From Rothia nasimurium (GTDB lineage Bacteria > Actinomycetota > Actinomycetes > Actinomycetales > Micrococcaceae): a stretch of 64,000 nucleotides of DNA. Below the pieces are notes generated by a model. That model was given only the letters and a program-made list of their open reading frames with translations, was not told the origin of the DNA and made no database searches. The stretch lies in assembly GCF_014217215.1 (NCBI RefSeq), contig NZ_CP056080.1:930001-994000 (forward strand), written 5' to 3'. How positions within the stretch are numbered: position 1 is the first letter of the stretch; every line of letters starts with the position of its first letter. Below are positions 17,799 through 27,500 of this stretch, one piece after another. A program made the position numbers and the translations under genes.

Positions 17799-18944
17799 AT
17801 GCGTATCTTGCACACCTCTGACTGGCACCTGGGCCGTACCTTTCACGGTACCTCCCTGCACTCCTACGCCGAGCAGCTGCTCGATGAGCTGGTGAACCTG
17901 GTTCAAGAACAGGGCATCGACGTGGTGCTGATCAGCGGGGATGTCTATGATCAGGCCCAGCCCCGCACCGAGACCGTGCAACTTTTTGACCGTACCCTGA
18001 CCCGCCTGGTGCAGGCCGGGGCGCAGGTGGTAGCAACGAGCGGTAATCACGACTCGGCTATTCGCCTGGGCTTTGGATCTTCTTTGCTGAGTGCTGCGGG
18101 TGTGCACCTGGTGACCTCGCAAACCCAGGTGGGCCAACCCGTCCTGCTGTCCGCCGGGGGCGTTGAGGTGGCCTTTTACGGCATACCCTACCTAGAGCCG
18201 CGTCCGATTGCTGCCCGCTGGGGTACCGAGGCCAGCCACGCGAGCGTGCTGGCTGAAGCTATGAGGAGGGTGGAAGAGGACGCCGCCACCCGCCAGGTTG
18301 CCGCTACGGTAGTTCTTGCCCACTGCTTTGCCACGGGTTCAGAGCCCTCAGAGTCAGAACGCGATATCTCGGTAGGCGGGGTACAGCAGGTGCCGGTGAG
18401 CACCTTTGCCGCTGCCAGCTACACAGCCCTGGGGCACCTGCACGGGCGGCAGAAGGTTACCGATACCGTCAGGTATTCCGGCTCTCTTTTGGCCTATTCT
18501 TTCAGCGAGCAAAACCACCGTAAGGGGGCCTGGATCATCGACGTAGCCCCTGACGGCGCTATTGAGGTGAGTGAACATACCTGGCAGACCCACCTTGTGC
18601 TCAAAACCCTCAAAGGCACTCTCGACGAGGTGCTTGCCGAAAGCACCGTGCAGGCCTACGGCCGGGCTTTTGTCAGTATCACCCTGACCGATGCTGAGCG
18701 CCCAGCCGCTGCCCTCGATAGGCTCAAAGCCCACTACGAGCATGTCCAGGAACTTTTCTTCGCCCCTGAAGGCACTGAGAAACGCCCAGAGCACAGCTAC
18801 CGCCGCACCCGCGAGAGCCAGAGCATTCAGGCTATCTGCGAGTCCTTCTACGAGCATGTGCGCGGTCGTGCCCTCAACGAGGCTGAAGCCACCTATCTCA
18901 CCGACGTCCTAGACCAGGCCCGTACCAGGGGAGCGAGCGACTAA
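17799..18944 (+). CDS. sbcD: Nuclease SbcCD subunit D
   Basis: Mre11-like nuclease subunit that with SbcC opens hairpins and processes DNA ends. The 381-aa protein has the metallophosphoesterase motifs SDWHLG (7-12), SGDVYD, SGNHDS and ALGHLHG. TAAACT (17787-17792) lies 6 nt before the ATG and no Shine-Dalgarno is seen, so the mRNA is probably leaderless. The stop codon is immediately followed by the sbcC ATG. Confidence 0.95.
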   Translation: MRILHTSDWHLGRTFHGTSLHSYAEQLLDELVNLVQEQGIDVVLISGDVYDQAQPRTETVQLFDRTLTRLVQAGAQVVATSGNHDSAIRLGFGSSLLSAAGVHLVTSQTQVGQPVLLSAGGVEVAFYGIPYLEPRPIAARWGTEASHASVLAEAMRRVEEDAATRQVAATVVLAHCFATGSEPSESERDISVGGVQQVPVSTFAAASYTALGHLHGRQKVTDTVRYSGSLLAYSFSEQNHRKGAWIIDVAPDGAIEVSEHTWQTHLVLKTLKGTLDEVLAESTVQAYGRAFVSITLTDAERPAAALDRLKAHYEHVQELFFAPEGTEKRPEHSYRRTRESQSIQAICESFYEHVRGRALNEAEATYLTDVLDQARTRGASD

Positions 18945-21900
18945 ATGCGAATTCACCGACTAGAACTGACCGCCTACGGCCCCTTCCCGGGCACCGTCAC
19001 CATCGACTTTGACGATCTCAACCGAGAGGGCATCTTCCTGCTCAACGGCCCTACCGGTTCGGGCAAGTCATCTATCCTCGATGCCATCTGCTACGCCCTT
19101 TACGGCTCCACCTCATCGGGGCGCACCGACCTGAAATCCCGTTTCGCTGACCCCCATGTGCAGCCCCGGGTGCTGCTGGACTGCACCATCGGCACCGACC
19201 GCTACCGGATTGACCGTAGCCCGGCCTACGAGCGCCCCAAGAAACGCGGTGAGGGTACAATCACCGAGCAGGCTAAAACCCTGATTGAGAAGTTTGATAC
19301 CGCCACCGGCAGCTGGGAGCCAGACCCGGCCATCACCCGCCATAAGGACGCCGGCGATTTCATGCTCTCTGTGCTGGGCCTCAACGCCCAGCAGTTTAAC
19401 CAGGTCATGCTGCTGCCCCAGGGGCAGTTCCATCGTTTCCTGGTCGCTACCTCCGGGGAGCGGGAGCAGCTGCTCAAGCAGCTCTTTGGCACGGAGGACT
19501 TCGAAAAGGTACAAGACCTGCTCCACAGATACGCCAAGGACGCCGCCGCGGCAGCCGAGGCTGCCCAGCAGGACCTGCGGGTGCTAGAGCAGCGGGCAGA
19601 ACGTGCCGAGCAGGCAGCCCGGGCCGACCAGGCACAACGGATCCTGGGGCAAGAGGTAAACGAAGACACTGAAAGTCCTTCTGCCCCCGAAGACACCGGG
19701 CCCATCTCCGTAGTGGACCTACCCGACTACCTGCGCCAGGTACTTAGCCAGCTAACAGATCTCATTCAGAATCTAGAAGAGCGGCGGGATAAAACCGCCC
19801 ACGACCTCGAAACACTGGCAAACGAGCACACCGAAACCACCCAGCTACAGAAAGACTGGGCTACCTATCTCAAGCTCACCCAGGAACAGGAAACCCTGGC
19901 ACATGAGGAGAGCCAAATAGCTGCCAGCCGCACCCGCCTTGAGGCACACCGGGTAGCTGCCGAGATTCTGCCTCGGGTAACAGCGGCTGAACAGGCAGCA
20001 ACCGCCTACCGGCAGGCAGCAGACCGGGTAGAAACCCACCTGGGCAGTACCCGCATGCTCCTGGCGTCCGCCCGGGAAAACCTCACCGAAACTGCCCTCG
20101 AATACGACCTGCTCACCCAAGCCCAGGCCGCCCTCGAGACCGCCCTCACCGACGATGCCAGCCAGCAGCTGAGCGAACTCACCAGCGCCCACATCGACCA
20201 GCTCACCCGCTACCAGCAGGCAGAAAAAGACATCGCAAACCTGGCCGCTCAGGCACAGGCCAGCACCAGCACCCTCCAGGGTCTGACCACCCGCCGCACC
20301 CAGTTCACCCAGGCCCTAGAAGAAGCCCAGCAGAGCCTCACCCAGCAGCGCCAGGACTACGAGAAAACCGAGCATGCTACCGCCCGCGAAGAAGCTGCCC
20401 GCGCCCTGCTGGACCAGGCTCGCGACAGGGCCACCGCCGCCGACCGCCTCACCCAGGCCCGCACCAACCTAGAAGCCGCCCAGCGGGCCTCCCAAGGGGC
20501 CGAAGAAAGCCGACGGAAGGCGTCCGCCCAGGCCGAAACCCTCCAGCGCCAGCGCTTTGACTCAGCCGCCCAGATTCTGGCCGAAACCCTCACCGACGGC
20601 CAACCCTGTAGCGTCTGCGGCTCCACAGACCACCCCGCCCCCGCCAGCTACGACCAAAACACCCCACCCGTCACCGAAGAAGCCCTCACCCGCGCCAAGC
20701 ACCAGCGCGACGCGGCAGAAGCAGAAGCCCAGCAGGCGCTCGCCGCCCTGAGCGCAGCCCAGAGCACCCTCGACCAGCTGATAGAGCAGGGTACACCCGA
20801 ACCCGAAGAAGCTCGGGCAGCCCTGACCTCTGCCCAAGAGAGCCTCAGCCAGGCCCAGGCCCAGGTCGCCCACCGCAAGAACCTCGCCCAGCGCATCGCC
20901 ACCGCTGAACAAACCCTTGAGACCAGCCGGGCAGACCTGGCCGAAGCAGAACGCCAGCACACGAGCGAAGAAGCCAAATTGCACCAGCTCACCGCTCAGC
21001 GAGAAAGCCTTGAAACCGAGCTGGCACCCCACCGACAGGGCCCAGGCCTAGCCGACCGTATCACCACCCTTAACCGGCTAGCCAGACAGCTGCCCACCCT
21101 GCTCGCCGCCTACGCCGACCAGGAGCGGCAGGCCCAAGCCCAGGCGTCCGCCCAGGAAGAACTGAACAAGGCCCCACAAGAAGCCCAGCTCAAGGACGCC
21201 CAGCAGGTAAAAGCCCAGCTACTCACCAAGACCCAGGCCAGCCAGCTAGAGCAGCAGATCACCACCCACCGCGACCGAACCCTGGCAGTCACAGCCCAGC
21301 TCACTAGCCCCGCCCTGGCAGCTATCGCCCAGCTCCAGTCGGACGGCGGCCAACCACCTGCCCCCGAACAACTAGCCCAGCTCAAGGTAGCAATTGCCCA
21401 GCTCAGCGCCCAGCGCGATAGCTTCATTAGCCATGCCACCCGCCTCACCGGTGCTCGCGAGGAGCTGCACGAGGTGCTGAGCCTGCTCGAAGCGACCCTA
21501 GAAAAGAGCCGCCTGCTACTGGAAGACGCCCATCTCAAACGCGAGCTCGCAGCGACCGCCACAGCGGCCCCCGGCAGTGATAACCGCCTGCACATGACGC
21601 TGACGTCCTACGTGCTGGCCTACCAGCTCGCCGAGGTCGCGGAGGCAGCCAGCGAGCACCTCGAAAAAATGACCCACGGCCGCTACCGCCTGGAACACAC
21701 CGACCGGGCAGAGGGGCGCAACAAGAAATCCGGCCTGGCTATCGACATCTTCGATGCCTGGCACAACGCCAGCCGCCGCCCCGAAAGCCTCTCGGGCGGT
21801 GAAACCTTCATGGCGTCCCTGGCCCTGGCACTGGGTCTTGCCGACGTGGTGCAGCAGGCCAACGGCGGTATCGACATCGACACCCTCTTCGTTGACGAAG

Positions 21901-22088
21901 GCTTTGGCTCTCTCGACGATGAAACCCTCGAAGAGGTCATGACCACCATTGACTCCCTGCGTGAGCGGGGGAGAGTCATCGGCCTTATCTCGCATGTGGC
22001 CGAGATGAAGAACCGCATTAACAAGCACATCGTCCTTACAAGCTCGCCCCAGGGCTCATCTCTGGTCGCAGATGCAGGAGCAGCGTGA
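18945..22088 (+). CDS. sbcC: Nuclease SbcCD subunit C
   Basis: Rad50-like SMC ATPase, 1047 aa. Walker A NGPTGSGKSS lies near residues 34-43, followed by two long Gln/Ala-rich coiled coils. Between them the zinc hook CSVC (Cys555-Cys558) joins two molecules. The C-terminal lobe has signature LSGGETF and Walker B DEGFGSLD. The coiled coils account for the very Gln- and Ala-rich composition. It directly follows sbcD and its stop codon TGA overlaps the GTG of the MFS gene. Confidence 0.96.
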   Translation: MRIHRLELTAYGPFPGTVTIDFDDLNREGIFLLNGPTGSGKSSILDAICYALYGSTSSGRTDLKSRFADPHVQPRVLLDCTIGTDRYRIDRSPAYERPKKRGEGTITEQAKTLIEKFDTATGSWEPDPAITRHKDAGDFMLSVLGLNAQQFNQVMLLPQGQFHRFLVATSGEREQLLKQLFGTEDFEKVQDLLHRYAKDAAAAAEAAQQDLRVLEQRAERAEQAARADQAQRILGQEVNEDTESPSAPEDTGPISVVDLPDYLRQVLSQLTDLIQNLEERRDKTAHDLETLANEHTETTQLQKDWATYLKLTQEQETLAHEESQIAASRTRLEAHRVAAEILPRVTAAEQAATAYRQAADRVETHLGSTRMLLASARENLTETALEYDLLTQAQAALETALTDDASQQLSELTSAHIDQLTRYQQAEKDIANLAAQAQASTSTLQGLTTRRTQFTQALEEAQQSLTQQRQDYEKTEHATAREEAARALLDQARDRATAADRLTQARTNLEAAQRASQGAEESRRKASAQAETLQRQRFDSAAQILAETLTDGQPCSVCGSTDHPAPASYDQNTPPVTEEALTRAKHQRDAAEAEAQQALAALSAAQSTLDQLIEQGTPEPEEARAALTSAQESLSQAQAQVAHRKNLAQRIATAEQTLETSRADLAEAERQHTSEEAKLHQLTAQRESLETELAPHRQGPGLADRITTLNRLARQLPTLLAAYADQERQAQAQASAQEELNKAPQEAQLKDAQQVKAQLLTKTQASQLEQQITTHRDRTLAVTAQLTSPALAAIAQLQSDGGQPPAPEQLAQLKVAIAQLSAQRDSFISHATRLTGAREELHEVLSLLEATLEKSRLLLEDAHLKRELAATATAAPGSDNRLHMTLTSYVLAYQLAEVAEAASEHLEKMTHGRYRLEHTDRAEGRNKKSGLAIDIFDAWHNASRRPESLSGGETFMASLALALGLADVVQQANGGIDIDTLFVDEGFGSLDDETLEEVMTTIDSLRERGRVIGLISHVAEMKNRINKHIVLTSSPQGSSLVADAGAA

Positions 22089-23473
22089 GCCCCCACCGTA
22101 ACCCCAAGAATCGTAGCTCTTCTCTCCGCACGGGGCTGGGCTACCGGCATGACCGCCAGTGGCCCAGTGGCTCAGACCTGCGGAATAACGTGAGCGAAAG
22201 AGTCACTCGCCTGCGTATTTCAACCCAGTACGCCCGCACCCGTATTCGCGATTTGCTGCTGGCCCATGGCTGGCGCTTCCTCTTCTTCTCCCTGCTCATG
22301 CGCCTACCTGCGGCTATGGTGATGCTGGCGGTGATGATGATGCTGGCCGTGCAGAACAATGAGGCCACTCTCGGCGGGTATGCCGCCGGTACAGTGGGAC
22401 TGAGTGCGGCTCTCATGGTGCCGGTCTATCGGTCGATTTCTGAGCGCTGGGGCCAGCGAAGAATTTTCTTTGCCGTTACCGTGCTCAATATTCTGGCCCT
22501 GATCTGGCTGATGTTGGAGTCGCTGCGCTTTGCTGAGACCAGTAGCGGGTCTATTGGCCGGTTCCTCGCAGCCTGCGCGGTGACGGGTGTGACCACCGTG
22601 CCGCTGGGGGCGGTGATGCGAAGCTACTGGAGCGCCGAGTACCTCACCACCAAGGACCGCCGTAAGCTCAACGCGTCCATTTCGCTTGAAACCATGTTCG
22701 ACGTCATCGCCCTGCCCGCCGGGGCCGTTATTGCCGGTATGACCACGGTCTTTTTGACGGCCCAGTCAGCCCTGTTCGCGGTCATCGTGCTCGATGTGCT
22801 GGGCCTGCTCATGCTACTGTGGCGCCCGGAAAACCTGCCGGTTGAGACCCGAGATGTCAGCGGGGGCAACCGCCGCAAGCCCCTGCGCGGTGTAAGCCGC
22901 TCCCTGCTCTGGATACCCCAGCTGGGCACCATCTGCTTAGGCCTATCCCTGGGCGCTACCCAGGCAGCTATCGTGGCCTACGCCATTTCAACCGACCAGA
23001 TAGGCGTCACCGGCTTCCTCATTGCCCTACTCGGTCTGTGCGCGGTTATCTCTGCCCTGTTTGTGCTCTTTGAGCGCCTGCCCATGTTCGGGTGGGGGGC
23101 CTGGCTGGTGAGCGGGGTGGGCCTGACCCTCACCACCATGACCCTGTCTCTGCCCACCTCAGCTGTGGGCATGGTGGTCCCTCTGATTTGTGTGGGTCTT
23201 GCCTACGGTATTTGCCTGGTCACCATGGACTCGGTGGCCACCAGCCTCTCGGTGCGCAAAAACCTCGATCTCGCTCTTTCTACCCTGCAGGCATGTTCCC
23301 TGGGCGGTATCGCGGTAGGGTTCGTGTGGGCAGCCGACTTGAGCGGCTCCTACAGCTACCAGGTGGCCCTGATTATTCCTCTCATCGCCGCTGCGATCTA
23401 CTTCTGCCTGGGGCATCTCTACGGGTTCTTGTGGCGTCGCACCTACGAGGAGCGTTTGGCGCTACTGCCCTAG
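22085..23473 (+). CDS. MFS transporter
   Basis: Major facilitator superfamily protein of 462 aa with about twelve hydrophobic segments. The loop after helix 2 reads SERWGQRR, which fits the family motif A position. The first 55 residues are basic and polar, so the frame may really begin at a later codon. The GTG at 22085 is the first possible start and overlaps the sbcC stop (GTGA), which suggests coupling to sbcDC. The substrate is unknown; drug efflux is possible but not shown. Confidence 0.8.
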   Translation: MSPHRNPKNRSSSLRTGLGYRHDRQWPSGSDLRNNVSERVTRLRISTQYARTRIRDLLLAHGWRFLFFSLLMRLPAAMVMLAVMMMLAVQNNEATLGGYAAGTVGLSAALMVPVYRSISERWGQRRIFFAVTVLNILALIWLMLESLRFAETSSGSIGRFLAACAVTGVTTVPLGAVMRSYWSAEYLTTKDRRKLNASISLETMFDVIALPAGAVIAGMTTVFLTAQSALFAVIVLDVLGLLMLLWRPENLPVETRDVSGGNRRKPLRGVSRSLLWIPQLGTICLGLSLGATQAAIVAYAISTDQIGVTGFLIALLGLCAVISALFVLFERLPMFGWGAWLVSGVGLTLTTMTLSLPTSAVGMVVPLICVGLAYGICLVTMDSVATSLSVRKNLDLALSTLQACSLGGIAVGFVWAADLSGSYSYQVALIIPLIAAAIYFCLGHLYGFLWRRTYEERLALLP

Positions 23474-23499
23474 CGCCGCACCCTCATCATTCCAAACAC

Positions 23500-23535
23500 A
23501 AGGGGCCCTACCGTCAGCTGACGGTAGGGCCCCTT
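23500..23535. terminator. Bidirectional terminator between MFS and MBL genes
   Basis: Perfect 36-nt palindrome with arms aaggggccctaccgtcag, placed between two convergent genes. The T tract is weak on both strands. Confidence 0.7.
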
Positions 23536-23567
23536 GGTATAGGTTGAGGGAGCGGACGCCCTCGCGG

Positions 23568-24215
23568 CTAGTGGCCGCGCTTGATCCAGTTCTCGAGTTC
23601 GGGGGTTTCTAGGCCGATGCCGGTGGAGTCCCCGTGGCCGGTGAGCACAGCGGTGGATTCGGGCAGGGTTAAGAGCTTGGTTGAGATTGACTCGATGATG
23701 GTTTCGAAGCTGGAGAAGGAGCGGCCCGTGGCGCCCGGCCCTCCGTTGAACAGAGTATCGCCCGAGAAGAGCACGCCCTCTGAATTCTCCCAGGAGAGGG
23801 TGGGGGCGTAGAAGCAGACGGAGCCGGGGGAGTGGCCCGGGGTTGCCAGGACGTTCAGCTCGGTGGAGCCGATGGTAATGGTATCGCCCTCTGCCAGGTC
23901 TTTGTCGAAGTCCCAGGAGGGGTAGACCATCTCCCAGAGCGGACGGTCTGCCGGGTTGAGGTAGACCGGGGCGCCGAATCGGTCGGCGGCTTCCCTGGCG
24001 GAGCGGATGTGGTCGTCGTGGGCGTGGGTCAGCAGGATTTTCTCAACGGTTCGCCCTGCAACCTTGGCTGAAATCTTATCGACGTCGTGGGCGGGGTCGA
24101 TGATGACCACGGAAGTGTCGTTGCCGATAATCCAGACGTTGTTATCGACGTCCCAGGTGCCCCCGTCCAGGGAAAAGGTGCCGGAGGTGACAACTCGTTC
24201 AATGCGTTCTGTCAT
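23568..24215 (-). CDS. MBL-fold hydrolase paired with mycothiol-dependent formaldehyde dehydrogenase
   Basis: A 215-aa glyoxalase II-like metallohydrolase. Metal motif THAHDDHI (His64, His66, Asp68, His69), His in TPGHSPGSV and Asp in FSGDTLF. It lies 11 nt after the S-(hydroxymethyl)mycothiol dehydrogenase gene on the same strand. Such pairs are common in actinobacteria, and the hydrolase is thought to split S-formylmycothiol to formate and mycothiol. That role is inferred from position and family. Confidence 0.88.
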   Translation of the reverse strand: MTERIERVVTSGTFSLDGGTWDVDNNVWIIGNDTSVVIIDPAHDVDKISAKVAGRTVEKILLTHAHDDHIRSAREAADRFGAPVYLNPADRPLWEMVYPSWDFDKDLAEGDTITIGSTELNVLATPGHSPGSVCFYAPTLSWENSEGVLFSGDTLFNGGPGATGRSFSSFETIIESISTKLLTLPESTAVLTGHGDSTGIGLETPELENWIKRGH

Positions 24216-24226
24216 GGTGATAACTC

Positions 24227-25318
24227 CTAGAGCTCAACGACCGAGCGAAGCACCTTACCGGTCTTCATGGTTTCGAAAGCCTCGTTGACCTGGTCAAGGC
24301 TGATGCGTTCTGAGACGAAGCCGTCCAGGTCGAGGTTGCCCAGCTGGTAGTGCTGAACGAACATGGGGAAGTCGCGGGAGGGCAGGGTGTCGCCATACCA
24401 GGCTGACTTGATGGAGCCGCCGCGCCCGAAGACCTCATCGAGGGGAGCCTGCCAGGTGGTGCCGGGGGCGGGCACGCCTACCAGAACGACGCGTCCGGCC
24501 AGGTCGCGGGCCTCAAAGGCCTGCTTGAAGGTGACTTCAACGCCCACAGCGTCAATAACCAGGTCGGCGCCGAAGCCGTCGGTGAGCTCCTTGATAGCGG
24601 CTACCGGGTCCTGGTTTTTAGAGTTGATCACATGGGTGGCGCCGTGCTCCTTGGCTCGGGCCAGCTTCTCGTCGTCGATATCAACGGCGATGATGGTGGT
24701 TGCCCCGCCCAGCTTGGCGCCGGCAACAGCGGCAGTACCTACACCGCCGCAGCCGATGACGGCAACTGACTCGCCGCGGGCTACTTCACCGGTGTTGAGA
24801 ACAGCGCCCAGACCGGCGGTGACGCCGCAGCCCAGCAGGCCGATAGCGGCGTACTGGTCCTCGGTCAGCTCAGCATCAATCTTGGTGCACTGGCCGGCTG
24901 CCACCAGGGTCTTCTCGGCAAAGGAACCGATACCCAAGGCGGGGGAGAGCTCGGTGCCATCTTCCAGGGTCATCTTCTGGGTAGCGTTGTGGGTGGCGAA
25001 GCAGTACTGGGGCTTGCCCTTCTTACAGGCCCGGCATTCGCCGCAGACAGCCCGCCAGTTGAGAATGACCAGGTCGCCGGGGGCAACGTTGGTGACGCCC
25101 TCGCCCACAGCCTCGACGATGCCGGCTGACTCGTGACCCAGCAGGTAGGGGTAGTCGTTGCCGACCCCGCCCTGGACGTAGTGGTGGTCGGTCTGGCAGA
25201 CACCGCAGGTGAGCACCTTTACCAGGGCCTCGCCCTTGATAGGGTTGGGCACATTGATGGTAACAACTTCAACGGGCTGATCCTTGGCCAGAGAGACGAC
25301 GGCCTTGACCTTGTGCAT
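24227..25318 (-). CDS. mscR: S-(hydroxymethyl)mycothiol dehydrogenase
   Basis: Zinc-dependent class III-type alcohol dehydrogenase that oxidises the formaldehyde-mycothiol adduct (and can act on S-nitrosomycothiol). The 363-aa protein has the catalytic zinc region [11 protein letters not shown] (Cys38), the structural zinc cluster [15 protein letters not shown] and the Rossmann motif GCGGVG. A strong ribosome binding site (aaggagc) precedes the ATG. Its presence indicates mycothiol as the main thiol of this organism. It is the first gene of a two-gene operon with the MBL hydrolase. Confidence 0.93.
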   Translation of the reverse strand: MHKVKAVVSLAKDQPVEVVTINVPNPIKGEALVKVLTCGVCQTDHHYVQGGVGNDYPYLLGHESAGIVEAVGEGVTNVAPGDLVILNWRAVCGECRACKKGKPQYCFATHNATQKMTLEDGTELSPALGIGSFAEKTLVAAGQCTKIDAELTEDQYAAIGLLGCGVTAGLGAVLNTGEVARGESVAVIGCGGVGTAAVAGAKLGGATTIIAVDIDDEKLARAKEHGATHVINSKNQDPVAAIKELTDGFGADLVIDAVGVEVTFKQAFEARDLAGRVVLVGVPAPGTTWQAPLDEVFGRGGSIKSAWYGDTLPSRDFPMFVQHYQLGNLDLDGFVSERISLDQVNEAFETMKTGKVLRSVVEL

Positions 25319-25344
25319 GGGGCTCCTTCGATAGCGGGAGGGGA

Positions 25345-25369
25345 AAAATACCGGCAGGTAGCTACCTGC
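25345..25369 (-). terminator. Putative terminator after the alpha/beta hydrolase
   Basis: Perfect palindrome gcaggtagctacctgc (25354-25369). On the minus strand it is followed by cggtattttt, so it can end transcription from the gene above. Confidence 0.55.
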
Positions 25370-25378
25370 TGCTACTCT

Positions 25379-26212
25379 CTACGCTACCGTGTGGTCCGGC
25401 TCGCTACCAGCTCGTGAGACCGCATGACGGGCCATGAAGTCAGCGGACGCCCGGCGGACTTGCCCGCTGGTCAGGGCACTAATATGGTCGCGGCCCGCTA
25501 GCTCTAGATAGGCGGACGCCGGGTGCGGCAGGGCAGCAGCAAGGGCAGGGAGCCCTGTGGCTAGGGTATCGTCGCTGCCGGCAAAGAGGAGGGTAGGGCA
25601 GGTAGGTAGTTTGTTCCGTGTGAAAGGCTCAACCGGCTGGGCTGTAAAAGCAGCCAGTGCAGCGCGGGGCAGGGGGCTGGCGTCGAGGACAGCCTGGAGT
25701 CCCTCTGGCAGGGAGGTACCGGGGGCGGAGGAAGGCGCCGATAGATAGGACTGCACCTTATCGAGGTGGGTTGCTAGGGGCAGGCCTCCGAGCGTCAGGC
25801 TCTGTACTAGGTGCGGGGAGCTGAGCGCTACCTGCCAGCAGATGCGGGCGCCCAGGGAATAGCCCAGCAGATGAACCGGTGTATCTACATCTGCTAGAGC
25901 CTGTGCAAGGGCTGTGCCCAGGGAAGCCACTAGCCCTTCTTGCTGCCAGGTGACGGCTATCTGCCCGCTAGACCTTTCTGCTCCTTCGTGCCCCGTTTTT
26001 TCGAGCCGGTGGTAGGGCAGGGTGACCAGATGGACATCTGCCCCTGCTCGCTGGAACTGCCGCACCCAACCGGTCCGTTCCCAGGTCACCTCGGGGGTGG
26101 AGGCAAAACCGTGCACCGCCACCACCTGCTGGCCCTCAAGAAGCCGGGGCGGGGCGTCCGCCCCGGCAACGGGGGCACAGTAAGTCTCGACCGAAAGACA
26201 GGGCTCGCACAT
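25379..26212 (-). CDS. Alpha/beta hydrolase
   Basis: A 277-aa hydrolase with the oxyanion region VAVHGFAS (32-39), nucleophile elbow GYSLGA (Ser119), an Asp in LLFAGSDDT and His in GRDHISAL near the C terminus. It most resembles general esterase/lipase-like family members with no predictable substrate. Its ATG lies 5 nt after the stop of the YihY gene and no independent ribosome binding site is obvious, so translation is probably coupled. Confidence 0.82.
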   Translation of the reverse strand: MCEPCLSVETYCAPVAGADAPPRLLEGQQVVAVHGFASTPEVTWERTGWVRQFQRAGADVHLVTLPYHRLEKTGHEGAERSSGQIAVTWQQEGLVASLGTALAQALADVDTPVHLLGYSLGARICWQVALSSPHLVQSLTLGGLPLATHLDKVQSYLSAPSSAPGTSLPEGLQAVLDASPLPRAALAAFTAQPVEPFTRNKLPTCPTLLFAGSDDTLATGLPALAAALPHPASAYLELAGRDHISALTSGQVRRASADFMARHAVSRAGSEPDHTVA

Positions 26213-26217
26213 AGGGC

Positions 26218-27324
26218 CTACTCGGAGTCCTTCTTCTCCTGCTTCTCGGCCATCTGCTGGAAATCAACACCGTTATGGGCCAGGCGAATCTTGCGGCCCT
26301 CTTCGATGAGGTTTTCCTTCTTCTCCTGCTGTTTGATCGCCATGGTGTCATCGCGAGGGGGCAGCTGAAGCTCGTCCTCAGCCTTGATACCTGCCTGCAA
26401 CTCGCGTCCGCGCTGAATCTCAGCGTCAATCTGGGCGCCGAGCAGCAGCACATTGTTCATGATCCAGATGAAGAGCAGCATCACGATAACGCCACCGATC
26501 AGGCCGTAGGTGGCATTGTAGGAGCCGAAGTTTGAGACGTAAAAGGTGAAGCCCAGACCAGCAATAGCCATCACGATCAGGGCAATAGCGGCGCCGGGGG
26601 TGAGGAAGCGGAACTTGGGCTGCTTGACGTTGGGGGTGGCAAAGTAGAGCAGGCTAATGAGCACAACGGCCAGAATCAGCATGATGGGGTAGCGTAGCCA
26701 CATCCATACGCCGATGAAGCCGCCGAGTTCGATAGCGGGCACGGCGTTCTGCAGGGTGGTCAGCACGTCTTCAGAGGAAAGCAGTACCAGCATCATGGCA
26801 ACAACAATCAGTACCATGGCGGCGGTGACCAGCAGGTTGAAGGGGCGCAGCTTCCAGATGGGGCGGCCTTCTACCACACCGTAGATCTTGTTCATGGAGC
26901 GGCCGAAGGCGCCGATGTAGCCCGAGGCAGTCCAGAGGGCACCGACCACACCGGTCACCAGGGCCAGACCTGCGGCGTTTGAGCTTGTGAGCTGGGTGAT
27001 GGGCTCTTCCAGCAGGGTCAGCATTTCAGCCGGGGCGTAGTCTTCAAGGAAGTTGAGAATCGCGTTGGTGGTCTGCTGACCCTGCCCAAAGACACCCAGC
27101 AGAGAGACCACGGCCAGTAGGCCGGGGAAGATAGAGAGCACCGTGAAGTAGGTTAGGGCGGCGGCCAGATCGGTGCAGCCGTCGTTGGTGAATTCGCTCA
27201 GGGCGCGCTTGAAGATGTACTTCCAGCTAGAGCCGCTCATATCTGAGAGCTTGGCGGGCTTGGGAGCCTCTTTGTGGGCGTCCTCTGTAACGGCCCGGCT
27301 AATGGTTTGTTCTTCGAGAGCCAT
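26218..27324 (-). CDS. YihY/virulence factor BrkB family membrane protein
   Basis: Integral membrane protein of 368 aa with about six hydrophobic segments. The family hallmarks DLAAALTYFTVLSIFPGLLAVVSLLG near residues 50-75 and ASGYIGAFGRSMNKIYGVVEGR are clear. The C-terminal 70 residues are charged (EDELQLPPRDDTMAIKQQEKKEN) and cytoplasmic. The family was once misnamed ribonuclease BN; its function is not settled. It forms an operon with the downstream alpha/beta hydrolase. Confidence 0.9.
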   Translation of the reverse strand: MALEEQTISRAVTEDAHKEAPKPAKLSDMSGSSWKYIFKRALSEFTNDGCTDLAAALTYFTVLSIFPGLLAVVSLLGVFGQGQQTTNAILNFLEDYAPAEMLTLLEEPITQLTSSNAAGLALVTGVVGALWTASGYIGAFGRSMNKIYGVVEGRPIWKLRPFNLLVTAAMVLIVVAMMLVLLSSEDVLTTLQNAVPAIELGGFIGVWMWLRYPIMLILAVVLISLLYFATPNVKQPKFRFLTPGAAIALIVMAIAGLGFTFYVSNFGSYNATYGLIGGVIVMLLFIWIMNNVLLLGAQIDAEIQRGRELQAGIKAEDELQLPPRDDTMAIKQQEKKENLIEEGRKIRLAHNGVDFQQMAEKQEKKDSE

Positions 27325-27417
27325 AGTGTCGTCCTTTGGGCATGCGGTGATTTAATCAGTAAACATCTTATCAGTAGCATGATAAATCTTTGAGCTGGCT
27401 GAGCGACTGCTCCGTGA

Positions 27418-27458
27418 TAAAACAGTAGCTGCCCCGGCTCATGGTGCCGGGGCAGCTA
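27418..27458 (-). terminator. Terminator of mqo
   Basis: Perfect 13-bp stem tagctgccccggc / gccggggcagcta (27426-27438, 27446-27458). On the minus strand it is followed by ctgtttta. Confidence 0.75.
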
Positions 27459-27500
27459 TTAGACAGGGTAGCCCACACGGTAGTGGGCGGACGCCGGGGG

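Noticed and set aside
17751-18137. N-terminal extension of the ADP-ribosylglycohydrolase frame
   Set aside because: It is antisense to sbcD, has no resemblance to the family, and a good ribosome binding site precedes ATG 17750.
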